From positions 22,855,001 to 22,919,000 of the forward strand of contig CM050659.1 in assembly GCA_027574665.1 (NCBI GenBank): DNA of 64,000 bases, read 5' to 3'. A model generated the notes under the pieces. It saw only the letters and a program-made list of their open reading frames with translations, did no database searches and was not told where the DNA came from. This DNA comes from Rhynochetos jubatus. Taxonomy: Eukaryota > Chordata > Aves > Eurypygiformes > Rhynochetidae. Below, piece after piece: positions 25,201 to 36,345 of this stretch. Within the stretch, counting starts at the first letter, position 1. Each line of letters opens with the position of its first letter. The translations under genes and the position numbers were made by a program.

Positions 25201-27680
25201 TGCCCAGGGGAGCAGGTATCGCGGGAGAGGCTACTCCGCATCCCGCGGTCCTGGGTGTAGCCAAGCACAAAATGGATGGGACGCTCAACCCTGCCGCTCC
25301 AGCCCACACCAGCAGCTACTGGGGAAACAACTCCCAGTGCTGGTTGGATCCAGGTGGAACTGACCCAACCTGTCCTGTTTTAGGGGAAGGAGAAACCAGA
25401 AAGCCTGTCCTGGACGGACTGACACATGGCGGCGGTGATCGCCGAATCGGTCCCTCTTTGCTTCGCTTCTCACAAGAGCCCTGCTCTCAGCCAGTTGCTG
25501 AAACCAGGCATCAGAGCAGACTTAATTACATTAGCAAATGGCTCCCAGGAAATAATTGCCTCTTTTATGGAAGTGACCTCATTAGGCACCATTAAATCAG
25601 GCAGTGACGGAGACATCTGGTACCTCTGCCATCACCGCACCAGCAAGGGCTGGGATGCGACCACATCCGTGCTGTTATTCCCAGTGTTCAGCCGTGGGTT
25701 GTTTTTATGTCCCTACAGTTTGATCTTACAGTCGTGGCCACGTATGTGCTGAAAGACACAGCAGTGCCCAGTGCCTGCGTGGGAAGTCTGAGCCCAGGAG
25801 GTACGGGACTGGTCCCTGGCCCTGGAGACTGCGAGTCCCGCAGGGACCTGCAGTGCGGGGGCTGTGACGTGACGAAAGGAAGATGCAAAACCACAGATGA
25901 AACTCTGAAGGAGTCGGGGCCACCGCGGCTGAAAACATGTCTAAATCAATAACCAGGCAGACCAGCATAAATACAGACAATTAATTACCTCTTACTGCAT
26001 TATTTATTATTATAATGATTTGTCATTTTCTATAATGGTTCATAATTTTCTATTTGCTGCCTTCTGCAGCCCTTCATCCTTGCTGCCCACTGAACTTCCA
26101 GCCCTTGCCAAACGTCTCACCAGGGAAAAACTGCTCCAAAGATGCCAGGAAAGCAGCCTGTTTCTGACCTGGAGTGAATTACCCTATTTTTGGGGGGGTA
26201 CATGGTGATTGTGCCCAGCTGTGCTGGGCAGCACACACCTGGCTGTTCTGCTGGGACTCTCACTGCTTCCCTCCCTAGCTTACACGTGCTGCTGCTTCAC
26301 CTGCAAATGGTTCTCATGGGGGGGAAGAGTGGGTGGAATTGGGGTACAGAAAGAGCCCAGGCACCTTGCTCAGAAAATCTGGACCTGTATTTCCAGAAAA
26401 GTTGTTACCTGGGAAACTGGAGGCAGAGGGTGAGCAGTGGGGTGAGGTGGAGCTGTGGGATGAGCCGGGGTTACAAGATGAGCCGGGGCTGCAGGATGTG
26501 CCGAGCCTTGACCATAGCTGGAAGGAGGATGCAGCAGCTACAACAGATTGAAGGTTTCATGGGTAAACTTGCTGCTGGTCCCTGCAGCAGCTCAGTAACC
26601 TGCAGAAAGCAGAGCTGGAAATGAGAGAGCAGAAGTGCATGTGCAAGTGTGAGCAGGCAGAAACAAAGCTGGAAGGTGACTCTTGCTTTTCCCCATCTCC
26701 CATCACTGAGGCTGAAATAAGCTGTGATTATCAGAGAAAACTGGCAATATTTGCCGAATGATCTGCCTGGCAGCTGCTCGGAGCAGTCCCCTGGGCAGGA
26801 AGCTCTCTTTTCCTAACACAACACATGTAATTTACTGCGTCCATCCCCAGGCACTGCCAGGGACGGCTGCGGAGCTGTGTGTGGCAGCTTTGCTCGTGTC
26901 TTTGCTCTCAACGATCCTGTGTCATGATTAATGCTCTGCCCAGTCCCAAGGGAGGCCAACATTTGCTGTTTCTTGGCTTGAAGCTGCTCCAGTCCCACCC
27001 ATCCACAGCAGGACCCAGCTGGCTCCTGCCCAGCACAGCCCCGCACGGGGCACCCAAGGAGCAGCTCCTGACTGGGGGCAGCCAATTCTGGGGGCCCTGA
27101 GCTCAGCCCACCCGGCCTTCCTTGCCTGGCCAGCCACTCTGCACCTCAAAGGACACTTCTAAGTTCAGATGCAATGGGAAAAACGTTTCCTAGCCAGCTT
27201 GGAATAAAATGGGTGGTTTAATTGTTATTTTTCTCTAAGTATGTTGGGCCCTGGCAGGACACAGGCTGGTGTCAGGGCTGATGGCAGGTGAGACGTGCTC
27301 TCCAGCTTGTCCTCCTGCTTCTTGATCCCAGATCACAGTGCTGGGAGCTGGGTCCCCAGGAGAGGTGCTGCAGCAGCAAACTAGCAGGTCACAACATCAA
27401 AAGGATGCTGTGCTGGTCTTGATTGGGATAGAGTTAATTTTCCTCACAGTAGCTGTTATGAGGCTGATCTAGATTTGTGCTGAGGAGAATATTGATAACA
27501 CACAACTGGTTTCAGTTGGTGCCAAGCAATGTTTGTACCAAGTCAAGGACTTCCTCAGTTTCTGATACTGCCCCTGTGTTCCCGGCTTCTCCTCTACAAG
27601 AAGCTGGGAGGGGACACAGCCCGGACAGCTGACCCAGACTGACCAAAGGGACATTTCATGCCATGAGACATCCTGCTCAG

Positions 27681-27688
27681 TATATAAG
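27681..27688 (+). promoter_or_regulatory. TATA box of the solo LTR
   Basis: TATATAAG lies between the U3 GC-rich block and the AT-rich segment, at the usual place in this LTR family. It is followed by GCTCAGGGACTGGCTGAGCA, which probably marks the start of R. Confidence 0.6.
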
Positions 27689-27799
27689 TTGGGGGAGGAG
27701 TGGGCTGGGGGTCTCTTGCTGCTCAGGGACTGGCTGAGCATTAGTTAGCAGGTGTAAGCAGTTGTATAATTTGTTTTCTTTTCCATTACTTTCATTATG

Positions 27800-27910
27800 T
27801 ATTATTATTAGTTGTGGCAGTATTATTTTAATTACATATTATTAGTAATAATATTAGTATTGTTAGTATTATTTGTATTGTTAATATTATTAATACCATT
27901 ATTTTGTTTC
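27800..27910. repeat. Imperfect (ATT)n-like low-complexity tract inside the LTR
   Basis: The tract consists of TATTATTATTAG, ATTATTAGTAATAATATTAG and related units. AT-rich triplet tracts at this position are typical of this LTR family and vary in length. Confidence 0.8.
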
Positions 27911-27924
27911 ATTTATTTTCAATT

Positions 27925-27930
27925 ATTAAA
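27925..27930 (+). promoter_or_regulatory. ATTAAA poly(A) signal of the solo LTR
   Basis: The hexamer ATTAAA is followed by CTGTTCTTACCTCAAGCC and a T-rich stretch at about 27960, the arrangement expected at the end of R. Confidence 0.55.
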
Positions 27931-28060
27931 CTGTTCTTACCTCAAGCCATGAGTTCTCTTGTCTTTTTCCTCCAAGTCTCTCCCCCATCCCGCTGGGGAG
28001 GAGGGAGGTGAGCAAGCGGCTGCGTGGTGCTTAATTACTGACTGGGGCTAAACCACGCCA

Positions 28061-30105
28061 GCTGCTGAGCAATAACATCGGACTCAAAGCATCATTGCTT
28101 CCCGGGCAGGATGCAGCAGTAATTTTCCCAGCCAGGAAGAGTCTCCTCGACAGAGCTGCAAGCGATTGCCATCTAGAGGTTTCTGAGAAATGAGTGGCCT
28201 CAACCCCACCAACAGGGGAGGCAGTGACACGGGGAGGGCTCCCTCCAAGGCGATGGTGGCCATGGTGCCCCATAGACCCCTCCTCATCTGGCCCTGAGCA
28301 CTGCAGTGGCTGGGGGATGAGGAGGCTGCAGCGGCTGCTAAGGCACTGACCTCACAGGGTGCCAGGTCCGACAGGGAAAGAAAGGACAGACTCTGGCTGG
28401 ATGTGGCAGCCCCCAGGATGGGCCCCAAGGGGCTGCAGGGAGAAGAGACAAGCTGGAATATGCCCCGGGTGAGGCGGCAGCAGCCTGTGTGCCGCACAGC
28501 AGGGATGCTTTTGCCCATTCCCCAGGCATGGACACCCAGTGTGGCTTAACATCTGTGCCTGGGGATGGCTCGTGGGCTCTGCTTCATGAGGTGGCCCAAA
28601 GATGCAACCCCCCAGAATCCATCATTTCAGTAGCGCATCACCTTTGCAACACTGGGGAAAACCTGCATCCATGTTCCTGCCTCCCATTCTCAGGTTTTGA
28701 TGTGCTTGGTGAGAGAAGGGTGGGGGTTGTTTGATTTTGTTTTTTGAAGTTAACTGCATTTTAGATGTCCCTGCTGCTTGGTCTTCTGACAGAGGCCCAG
28801 GCTGCTCTCCTGGGGCAGCAATGTGTTTCATGCCTTCTTCAGACCCATATTTTGCAGCTACGTGTAACCCAACAAGGCACCAATTGTTTTCAGAAGCACA
28901 AATGAATTTAATAAGGGTCCCAGCAAGGCTTTGAAACACCACGGCTGCCTTGTCCCACCTCCAGCCCCCCGGGCTGTATTTTTTATCGATCTGTTTATCG
29001 CCTCTGCTGAGAGCACTGTCCGTCATCGGCCCCAGAATCCAGCCTGCAGCACAAAGTGGACACGGATAGCACCATTTAGGTGATAAACGAGACGTGTCTC
29101 TCATTCAGCACGTTTATGAAGCCTGAAATACATGGGGTTTTAAAGCAGCAATGTCTAGGAGAGTCACCAGACGGTTCCTTTGTGTTTCTTGCTGCAGGTA
29201 GTGAGCAGCTGGGCTGAGCCGCAGGTGGAAATGTTCCTGCAAACCCAAAGGCTGATGCTAAACTTTGATGTTTCGGTTGATGCTCTTTGGAATAAGCGCT
29301 GCTTTCCAAAATCCCAGACACCAGCTCCAGCGGGCACTCTGCCGCGGAGCAGCGAAGCGCTTGCTTCAGAGGTGCTTACCCAGCGCAGCACAAAGAGCTG
29401 CAAGTCACTGGTTTTACAGCAGCACCCATGGGTGCTCTCCTGCAGCGAGTGCCAGGCTGGGGGCAGAGGGGCTCTCCTGGTGCCCTAAACTGGCGAGAGA
29501 TGAAAACTGCCTCAAGTTTGCATCAGAAATAGCCACGACAGAAATACAGGGGAAATGGTGGAAGAAAAAGAGACGCAGGACTCACCGAAACCTCCCGTCG
29601 CACTCCCGTGGGTCCGGCATCGCTGCGGCACGTTCATGGGAACTCCAGCTCCGGGAAACTCAGCTCTTCCCAAAGCCTTCTCGCCATGCTGCAGCACTGT
29701 AACTGCTCAAGGTCCCACACCTCCGTAAACAGCGGGTTTATGCTCTACCAGAGCTCACGAGCCAAATGGCCAGTCTGCAAGAGGGCTACCGCCCCTGGCG
29801 ACAGCCGTGCCACCCTGTCCTGTGCAGGCGGGTGCCAGCCCAGGCTGGGGCTGCTTTTAATGGGGCTGGGTTTAAGGATTAAGACAGGGAAGGTGCACAT
29901 CCTGGGACACAAGCTGAGGTTTGCGTCGCTGTCAACTCTGCCTAGAGGGACTCGGGCACCCATTCCAGGGTGGGTGAAGCAGAGGTGCTGGCAGAAAGCA
30001 GAGGGTGGGAGAGGAGCTGGTGGCTTGCAGGGCACAGCATCATCCTGTGGCAATGCCTTGCTCAGCAGCCAGTGGCCCCAGCGCCCTGAGCCCCCAGTTC
30101 AGAAT
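28061..30105. other. Intergenic, no gene seen
   Basis: This single-copy-looking GC-rich DNA lies between the solo LTR and a CR1 copy. No exon was recognised. Confidence 0.7.
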
Positions 30106-30640
30106 GATCATGGAATCAGGGTAGCTTTTAGGTTGAAAAAGACCTTTAAAATCATAAAGTCCAACACTGCTCATACCACCACTAAACCATGTCCCTGAGC
30201 ACCACATCCACATGTCTCTCAAATCCATCCAGGGACAGCAACTCCACCACCTCCCTGGGCAGCCCGTTCCAATGCCTGACAGCCCTTTCCAGGAAGGAAT
30301 TGTTCCCAATATCCAATCTAAACCTCCCCTGGCACAAACAGAGGCCATTTCCTCTTGTCTCATCACTTGTCACTTGGGAGAAGAGACTGACACCCCCACC
30401 TCTGCACCCTCCTTTCAGGGAGCTGTAGGGAGCGATAAGGTCTCCCTGAGCCTCCTCTTCTCCAGGCTGAGCACCCCCAGCTCCCTCAGCCGCTCTTCAC
30501 AGGAATTGTGCTCCAGACCCTTCCCCAGCTCTGTTCCCTTCCCTGGACACGCTCCAGCCCCTCAGTGTCCTTCTTGCAGTGAAAAGGCCCAAAACTGAAC
30601 CCAGGATTCGAGGTGCGACCTCACCAGTGCCCATGGCACC
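30106..30640 (-). mobile_element. CR1 LINE, 5'-truncated
   Basis: The block order matches the 2.5 kb copy: GGTTGAAAAAGACCTTTAAA, CTCCCTGGGCAGCCCGTTCC, CCAATATCCAATCTAAACCT, GAGAAGAGACTGACACCC, up to GATTCGAGGTGCGACCTCAC. On the minus strand one frame gives the remnant GGLDWILG, also present in the 8.8 kb fragment. It is a dead copy with no usable coding sequence. Confidence 0.94.
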
Positions 30641-33632
30641 GAGGGAGAGCCCAGGGCAGGGTAAAAGCAGCCGGAGCATCAAGAGCTTGGGCTTTTAATG
30701 GGGAGAGAATCCCACCTGCCACGGCAGAGAGGGGATAGACCTGTCAGGAAGGGCTTATTCCCTGCAGCGGGCTCCACTGTGGATGTATAAACTGGGGGGA
30801 TGCAGCAGGAGGGGTGGGTGCTTGGGGACAGGCACAGTGCAAGGGTTGAAGTGTTTGGGGATCTGCAGAGCAGGCGGTAGGAGGAAGAGGGTGTCTCATG
30901 TGGGATTGAGTAGAGTTAGACAGGCTGTTCTGGAGGATGCTGAATCCGTGTTGAGTCTTCCTAAGCTCCTGCTGCCTTCGTGCCTGTCTGTACGCCCCAG
31001 GCTCTGTGAGTGCTCACCCTCCATCTTAACCCTGAGCTCGCCGTGCTGCCAGAGTCAGAAAGCAGGACTAGCATATATACCTGTTTTCTTTTATTTTTCT
31101 TTGTCTTTTCTTGTGGTTCTTGGCTCTGGAACACCCCACGAGATCTTCCATCCCAGCGCCGTGGCAGGTGGGTGATAGTACGGTATGTTAGCGAGGGGCT
31201 GAACCTCTACTGCCAGAGACTTGCTGAGGGTTATCAAACCCAGAAGGAACTCCCTCTTCTCATGAAGGACTGGGAAATCCCTTACTACAGCATCCTGCAT
31301 CCCCCTACTCTTCATTCCTTATCACCGAAAGGTGCCTCCTACCCTCCTCGCTGGAGCGTGGCAATACTTTACTACTTCCTTGCCCGCCTTGGGACCTGCG
31401 CCGAGGCCATCTGAAGGCGAATGCCCAAGACGTGGTCATCACAGTTGGAAATGTGGGCGGAGTCCTTGAAAGCCTCAGCCTTGTCGACCCACGGCTTTCC
31501 ATGATTTTTAACCCTCTGCAGCCAAGTTATCCATGATGCAGACTTAGAAGGAATAAGATCTGCCTAGAGAGAAGGGCTGGAAGACTTAATTAGCTGCCCG
31601 CCGGCACTTAGCAATTACTGCTGTATGGTATGGCCCAATTATGGTACTATTAACTTTAGTTCTCTGGAAATTCAGTGATTAATAATACTAATAATTCTAC
31701 TGACCTCAAAGTAATTGCAGAACATTAAAGGAGAAAACTGTTTCTAATTAGGCAATTCCCAATCCTTCTGTTTTCTCTTATTTCTAAGCCTCTGGTGCCC
31801 TCTTGGCTGTCCCGGCATGGGACACTCCTGCCTGGGGAGACAGGAGGTGCGGCAGGGAAGAAACTACTTTTCCCACTCCCAAAAAGTGACATTCCTGTAA
31901 CTCTTCAGCATTTAAAAAACCAAAGCCTTCACGAACCATAATCCTGCGCTCTGTAAACGACTTCTGGTGGGAAGTCTTTGTTACACTGCCTTATCAACCC
32001 TGCTGGACAGAGACCCAGCAGCCTGCCCCGGCCCCTGAACACGTCGCTGCAGGCTGGAAAGCAGCAGAGATGCTCCAAGACCAGCTCCTTCGTGCTTGCT
32101 CAGTCCTGGGTTCTTTCCATCGATTTGGGATTTCATTGTATGGAGCTGAATCAAAAGGGTAAGTATTCCCCTCTAGGAAAGCTCTCAAGGATGCTAAAAG
32201 GGTCCGGACTGCTCTCAGCTTTGCGTGGGGAAGGCAATGGGATGGGAATGAGTTGAATCAAGATGAATGTTTCTCTGGAAAAAACCCACCAGCAGGCCTA
32301 CCACATTTCCACAGGCTTTCCCAGGGCAGGACTGGCTGAAGGGATGCATTCCTGGAGCATGCAGGGTGCTGGATGCCAGCAGTCGCACAGTCCTCACCGA
32401 GCTTGCCCCTTTGATGCTGGTTGGCTCCAGAAGGAAAATGCTTGTGGTTTCTTCTTCCTTCTGCTGCGGACAGCACTGGGGCTGGGGGCTGGGCTGGGGC
32501 AGATGGGCAGTGAGCAGAAACACGGCTCAGGAGCTGCTGGGAATCACGCTGGGAGCGTTTGCAAGCAGGGAAATAGGCAGGAATGTTGCTGTCCCCAAAC
32601 TGGGAACAGCTTCTCCCTGTGGGGTGGTCACAGAAAGCCCAAATCCCTTCAAATAAAGGAAACAAAAAAGCCTGTGGTGTTTGGGGGCGAAGAAGGGGCT
32701 GGGTCCATTTGGGGTGCTGCTGTGTAGCATCACGGTTGCGGGCAGGGCTCTGACTCAGCCTCGGGCAGCGCCAGCACGTGGCTTCCTCCTGCCAACCTCC
32801 AAAAATGGGAATTTAATAAACATCGATGCTAGCTCCCGTGACCTGAACGCAATGCCTTTCGAAATGAGAAACAAACGGAAGTAGCTCAGCCCCAGCGTCC
32901 GTGTTGGGCACTTGCAGTGATGCTGCACGATGCCTGAAGCAGAACTAAAACGTGACCTGGGTGAGCCCTGTTAACACTGAAACCTAACGAGGAAAAAGGC
33001 TGCGTGCTGCCAAGCGCCTTGCTCTGGGCACTGCAGCTCAGCGAGGACGAGGCCTGGGTCATGCTCAGTGCATGAATAGCCACAACAGCCTCGTTTCTGC
33101 ATGCCTCCTCGGCCGGAGGCAAATCCCTGTTCTGGCCTCTTGTGCTTCAGCCCAACAGCGAGGGAAAAGCAACCAAACCAACCCCAAAATACTGAAATAT
33201 GGAATGGAAATGCTGCAGATGGGAGGATTTCCTTATTTTCTAGTTCTAAAATACAGCAACAGAACACAGAAAGGTAAAGAAATAGTGAAATTCCAAACCT
33301 GACCATTTATGTTTTAAAAATGACTAGGGAGGAAAAGAAAATGTCATCTGGTGCAGTGAGGTTCTCAAAATTACCAGCTTTCATATACTGTATGTATTTA
33401 TATGCGAGAGTATAAATATATAAAGGCCTTATATTTAAAAGGTCAGTGCTCCTCTTGGCAAGCAAGCAATGAACATGTCCCTCTAAAGTTTACTTCCAGA
33501 ATACCACATGAAGATTATCCCATGCAAACACATCACTGCATCTCACTATCACTTTAAAGGCACCTTCACAAGGCCAGTCTTTTGCTGCCATCATATTTTA
33601 ACTCTTTCTTACAAAATTCAGAGAAATGTTCC

Positions 33633-33666
33633 AGAATATATAAAATGCTGAGATTTTATATATTCT
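33633..33666. repeat. Inverted repeat with 14-bp perfect arms
   Basis: AGAATATATAAAAT (33633-33646), the spacer GCTGAG, then ATTTTATATATTCT (33653-33666). It could form a hairpin of 14 AT-rich pairs. Confidence 0.9.
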
Positions 33667-35452
33667 AACCACCTAACCAGCTTCTAACCACCCTGGGAAC
33701 AGTGGGACTGTCGGGAAACAACTGATCGCTACCTAAGCTGCACTTCATAAGGGTTTTTTCATTTAAAGGCTGAGCCAATTGAGAGGAAAAAAAACCCACC
33801 AAAAATCAGCCTTTTAATCTTTTTCTCCCCTTTTAAGCTCCAATCCTGGCACACTGAGTAGCAGGAGATGGGATTGAAGATGACTCTGCCGTGCACGTGT
33901 CCAACAGATGCGCTGCGTCCAGCCACCTGGAAGGCCCAGGACAGCCTCTGGTAGATGGTTACATGCAAGCGGGCTGGTCAACACTCTCCCAAGAAAGGTA
34001 AGGGGACATAAAACCCCAAATTATCCCTGCACGCCTGCTCACTGCGCCCCACAGAGCCACGGTTGGATCTTTGCAGGGTGTCTGCAGTAGGTGTTTGCTC
34101 CTCTTGGGCAGGCGGCTGGGCTGAAGCCACGCTGACTGGCCCTTCAGGCTACCAGAGGCGCTGCGAAAAGTCCAAACACTCCCCCCACACCCGTCTGCAG
34201 ATGGGCCACAGTTGTTTTGTTAAATAAGCCAGCTATTAGCAAGCTTCTGTCGCTGGGTTTTTTGTCTGGCTGGGTTTTTTTATTCTTCTTGTTTCTATAC
34301 CGGCACGTCAGAGATTTATAGAAACAACATCAAAAGACCTGAAAGCGTAGGGGACATGCTAAACTGACCACTGGCCTCCAGATTTGTCAAGCTGGTACTT
34401 ACTATAGCATCAGCAACCAGGGGTGGCTACAACTATCTTAAGATCAAATTCAAAAGTCAACAGGGAAAACGCATCAAGGCTGACCCCTTTCAACCAGCTT
34501 CCCAATAATCCCTGCTCCTTCCCTCTGACAGCACGGGGGAGGAAATATGAATTGGAGGCAATAAAATGTACCAAAAAATATATGAACAAAGAGCATGTTA
34601 GTCTGTTGAAGACTGTGATGTAGAAAGTACTCACAGGACTGCAGGTTGCTCACGTGCTGTCACCCCTAGACATCTGAAAAATGGTCCAGCTGCCAAAGGA
34701 GAGAAGACTGGCACTGTCACCGCAGCTCAAAGGCAAGCAAGTGTTGTTAATCTGGTTATTAAAAAGGTGTGACCACGTGCAGAGCTGTGTGCCGCCGCAG
34801 GAGTGGTCAGAGTTAAAAACAGAAAGTGATGCTTAAGGGAATAGATTGGAATGAACAATTATTTTATCCTGCAAAATCTTCAATTAGGAGTTGAAAACTT
34901 AACAGACAGGCCAAGCAGTGGTGAGGACTAGGTAAGGTGAAGACTAGTTGGTTTTATAATCAGTAAGGTTTTCATACACAGAAAACTTACTGCAAAACAA
35001 GTAAATCAACGGGAAAAACCTGAAAACAGAGCATCTGTTCTTTAAAAACACCGAATATTTTTATAGCTAACTACAAACATAACGACAGACATTTACAGGA
35101 TCTCTCAATGATATTTACACTTACTGCTTTTGTTTTCTTTCCTAGAATTAAAGTGGCCATAATTTTCAAAGACTTCAGGGCTGTTTCAACAGCTGAATTA
35201 CAAAACAGCTCAGTCATAAATTACAAAATAAACTTGATTATTTCAATAAAGAGGAAAAAATAATCCACGATTCACTTCAGTATCAATTCAGATAGGAAAG
35301 ATCATTCTCTTGACACTTTTTCTAAGGCTGTAAAATGGCAAACTTTCAGTATCTTAATGTATGCTTTGGTATTCTGGATCCTAAAGAGAAGCAGCTAAGT
35401 GGTCACTCATTTCTCTCCTTTTAGACCACAACCCTGCTGAAAGGGGAACTGG

Positions 35453-35475
35453 TTTGAAGCCAGTTAGGCTTCAAA
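35453..35475. repeat. Inverted repeat with 9-bp arms
   Basis: TTTGAAGCC, the spacer AGTTA, then GGCTTCAAA. It lies just beyond the inferred end of the AMOT 3' UTR. Confidence 0.8.
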
Positions 35476-35933
35476 GGTCCCCCAAAGCTCCTCCTCTACA
35501 AATGGAGGAGACCTAAATGCAGGACAGGAGAGCCGAGGGACGCCTCTCTCAGGGTGAACCCTGCTCCACCGTCAAAGCCAAAGGGTAGCTCTTTCCCAGC
35601 TCTCCCCGGAGGCAAGGCTTGGAGGCTACACCACTCCAGACTGCTCTCCAGTTATTTCAGCATCTCCACTTCCGACCCTGAGCAGAGCCCAAGCTGAATG
35701 GAATCAAGTGTTCAAATACCTCAGAACTGGGAGTCACACAGGTTCTGTCTGAGTTAGGAGGGCAGCGAGCCGCGTTTTTGTTGAATTTCAATAGTTTAGC
35801 ACAACCCGAACGGTACAGTTGGGCAGCACAGTTGCAGAGCAGACGGGTTTCAACGCTTCTGACAGCCTAAGAGATGATGGTGTTGGAAGTCAAGACTCTA
35901 AAACCAACGTAGAATAAGATCTTTTTGAAAAGA

Positions 35934-35985
35934 AATGTATTTTCTTCATAAATACAGTACAATTACATTTTACAATGTCTTTTTA
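35934..35985 (-). promoter_or_regulatory. Distal poly(A) region candidate (UGUA cluster, AAGAAA/AATACA)
   Basis: On the minus strand the DNA reads TGTAAAATGTAATTGTACTG, followed by GTATTTATGAAGAAAATACA. Several TGTA motifs (the CFIm binding site) precede two recognised weak poly(A) hexamers, AAGAAA and AATACA. There is no AATAAA. This would end the UTR at about 35.92 kb. Confidence 0.35.
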
Positions 35986-36067
35986 CTTTCTAGACATAAA
36001 AATGCTAGCTTTTAAAAAAGAGTTCCTATACAAATACATGAAAAGAGACCCCCCTCCCCACACCCCC

Positions 36068-36345
36068 CGCCCTCACCTCTGCCACAGAGCAAAGTCATCG
36101 GCCACGGCATGAAGCACAGTGAATCCCGGGCTAACCCGTGCCAGCCCTGTTGGGAGGGAGAGAAACCCAACTACCCCGGGTTCCGCTTGTTCTGACCGCA
36201 CCGAGTTTGTGTTGCCACCATTTTATAAGGAATGGGAAAAGCACATCGTCCGGCCACGGCTGTCGGGATTCACTGTACGAGCATCACGGCTCACGGGATG
36301 TGGTTACACGTCTCGCGCGCTGCCGGTCATCGGTGTGTGCTCCTG
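36068..36345. other. CpG-rich patch within the AMOT 3' UTR region
   Basis: This stretch has more CpG and GC than the AT-rich DNA on both sides, for example CACATCGTCCGGCCACGGCT and CACGTCTCGCGCGCTGCCGG. Its function is unknown. Confidence 0.5.

Larger units (their letters stand above)
14591..27408. other. Intergenic, no gene seen
   Basis: This GC-rich stretch contains the 107-bp inverted pair and the palindrome at 19.18 kb. Short AT-rich islands occur at about 16.23, 19.14-19.26, 24.72-24.78 and 25.98-26.06 kb. Many frames of 60-180 codons occur on both strands because of the GC content. None resembles a known family. Confidence 0.7.
27409..28060 (+). mobile_element. Solo LTR of an avian ERVL-type endogenous retrovirus
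   Basis: It begins TGTGCTGG and ends ACCACGCCA. It has the layout of the ERVL-type LTRs common in birds: GGGATAGAGTTAATTTTCCT near the start, GGGAGGGGACACAGCC, a TATA box (TATATAAG at 27681), an AT-rich low-complexity segment, ATTAAA at 27925 and CAAGCGGCTGCGTGGTGCTT near the end. Flanks of five bases, GATGC (27404-27408) and GCTGC (28061-28065), differ at one position and look like a decayed target-site duplication. No internal retroviral genes are present, so this is the product of recombination between two LTRs. Confidence 0.9.
30641..35914. other. Intergenic, with change from GC-rich to AT-rich DNA
   Basis: It contains a TAAT-rich AT island at about 31.58-31.77 kb and a clear drop in GC from about 33.3 kb onward. 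The inverted repeats at 33.63 and 35.45 kb also lie here. No gene was recognised; the last part may still belong to AMOT transcripts if the UTR is longer than inferred. Confidence 0.65.

Noticed and set aside
29608-30198. 196-codon plus-strand open frame
   Set aside because: It has no family resemblance, its end runs into a CR1 copy, and GC-rich DNA here yields many long random frames.
1-35900. tRNA, snRNA, microRNA or other RNA genes
   Set aside because: I saw no cloverleaf, snRNA-like element or convincing precursor hairpin by eye. A covariance-model scan would be needed to exclude them.
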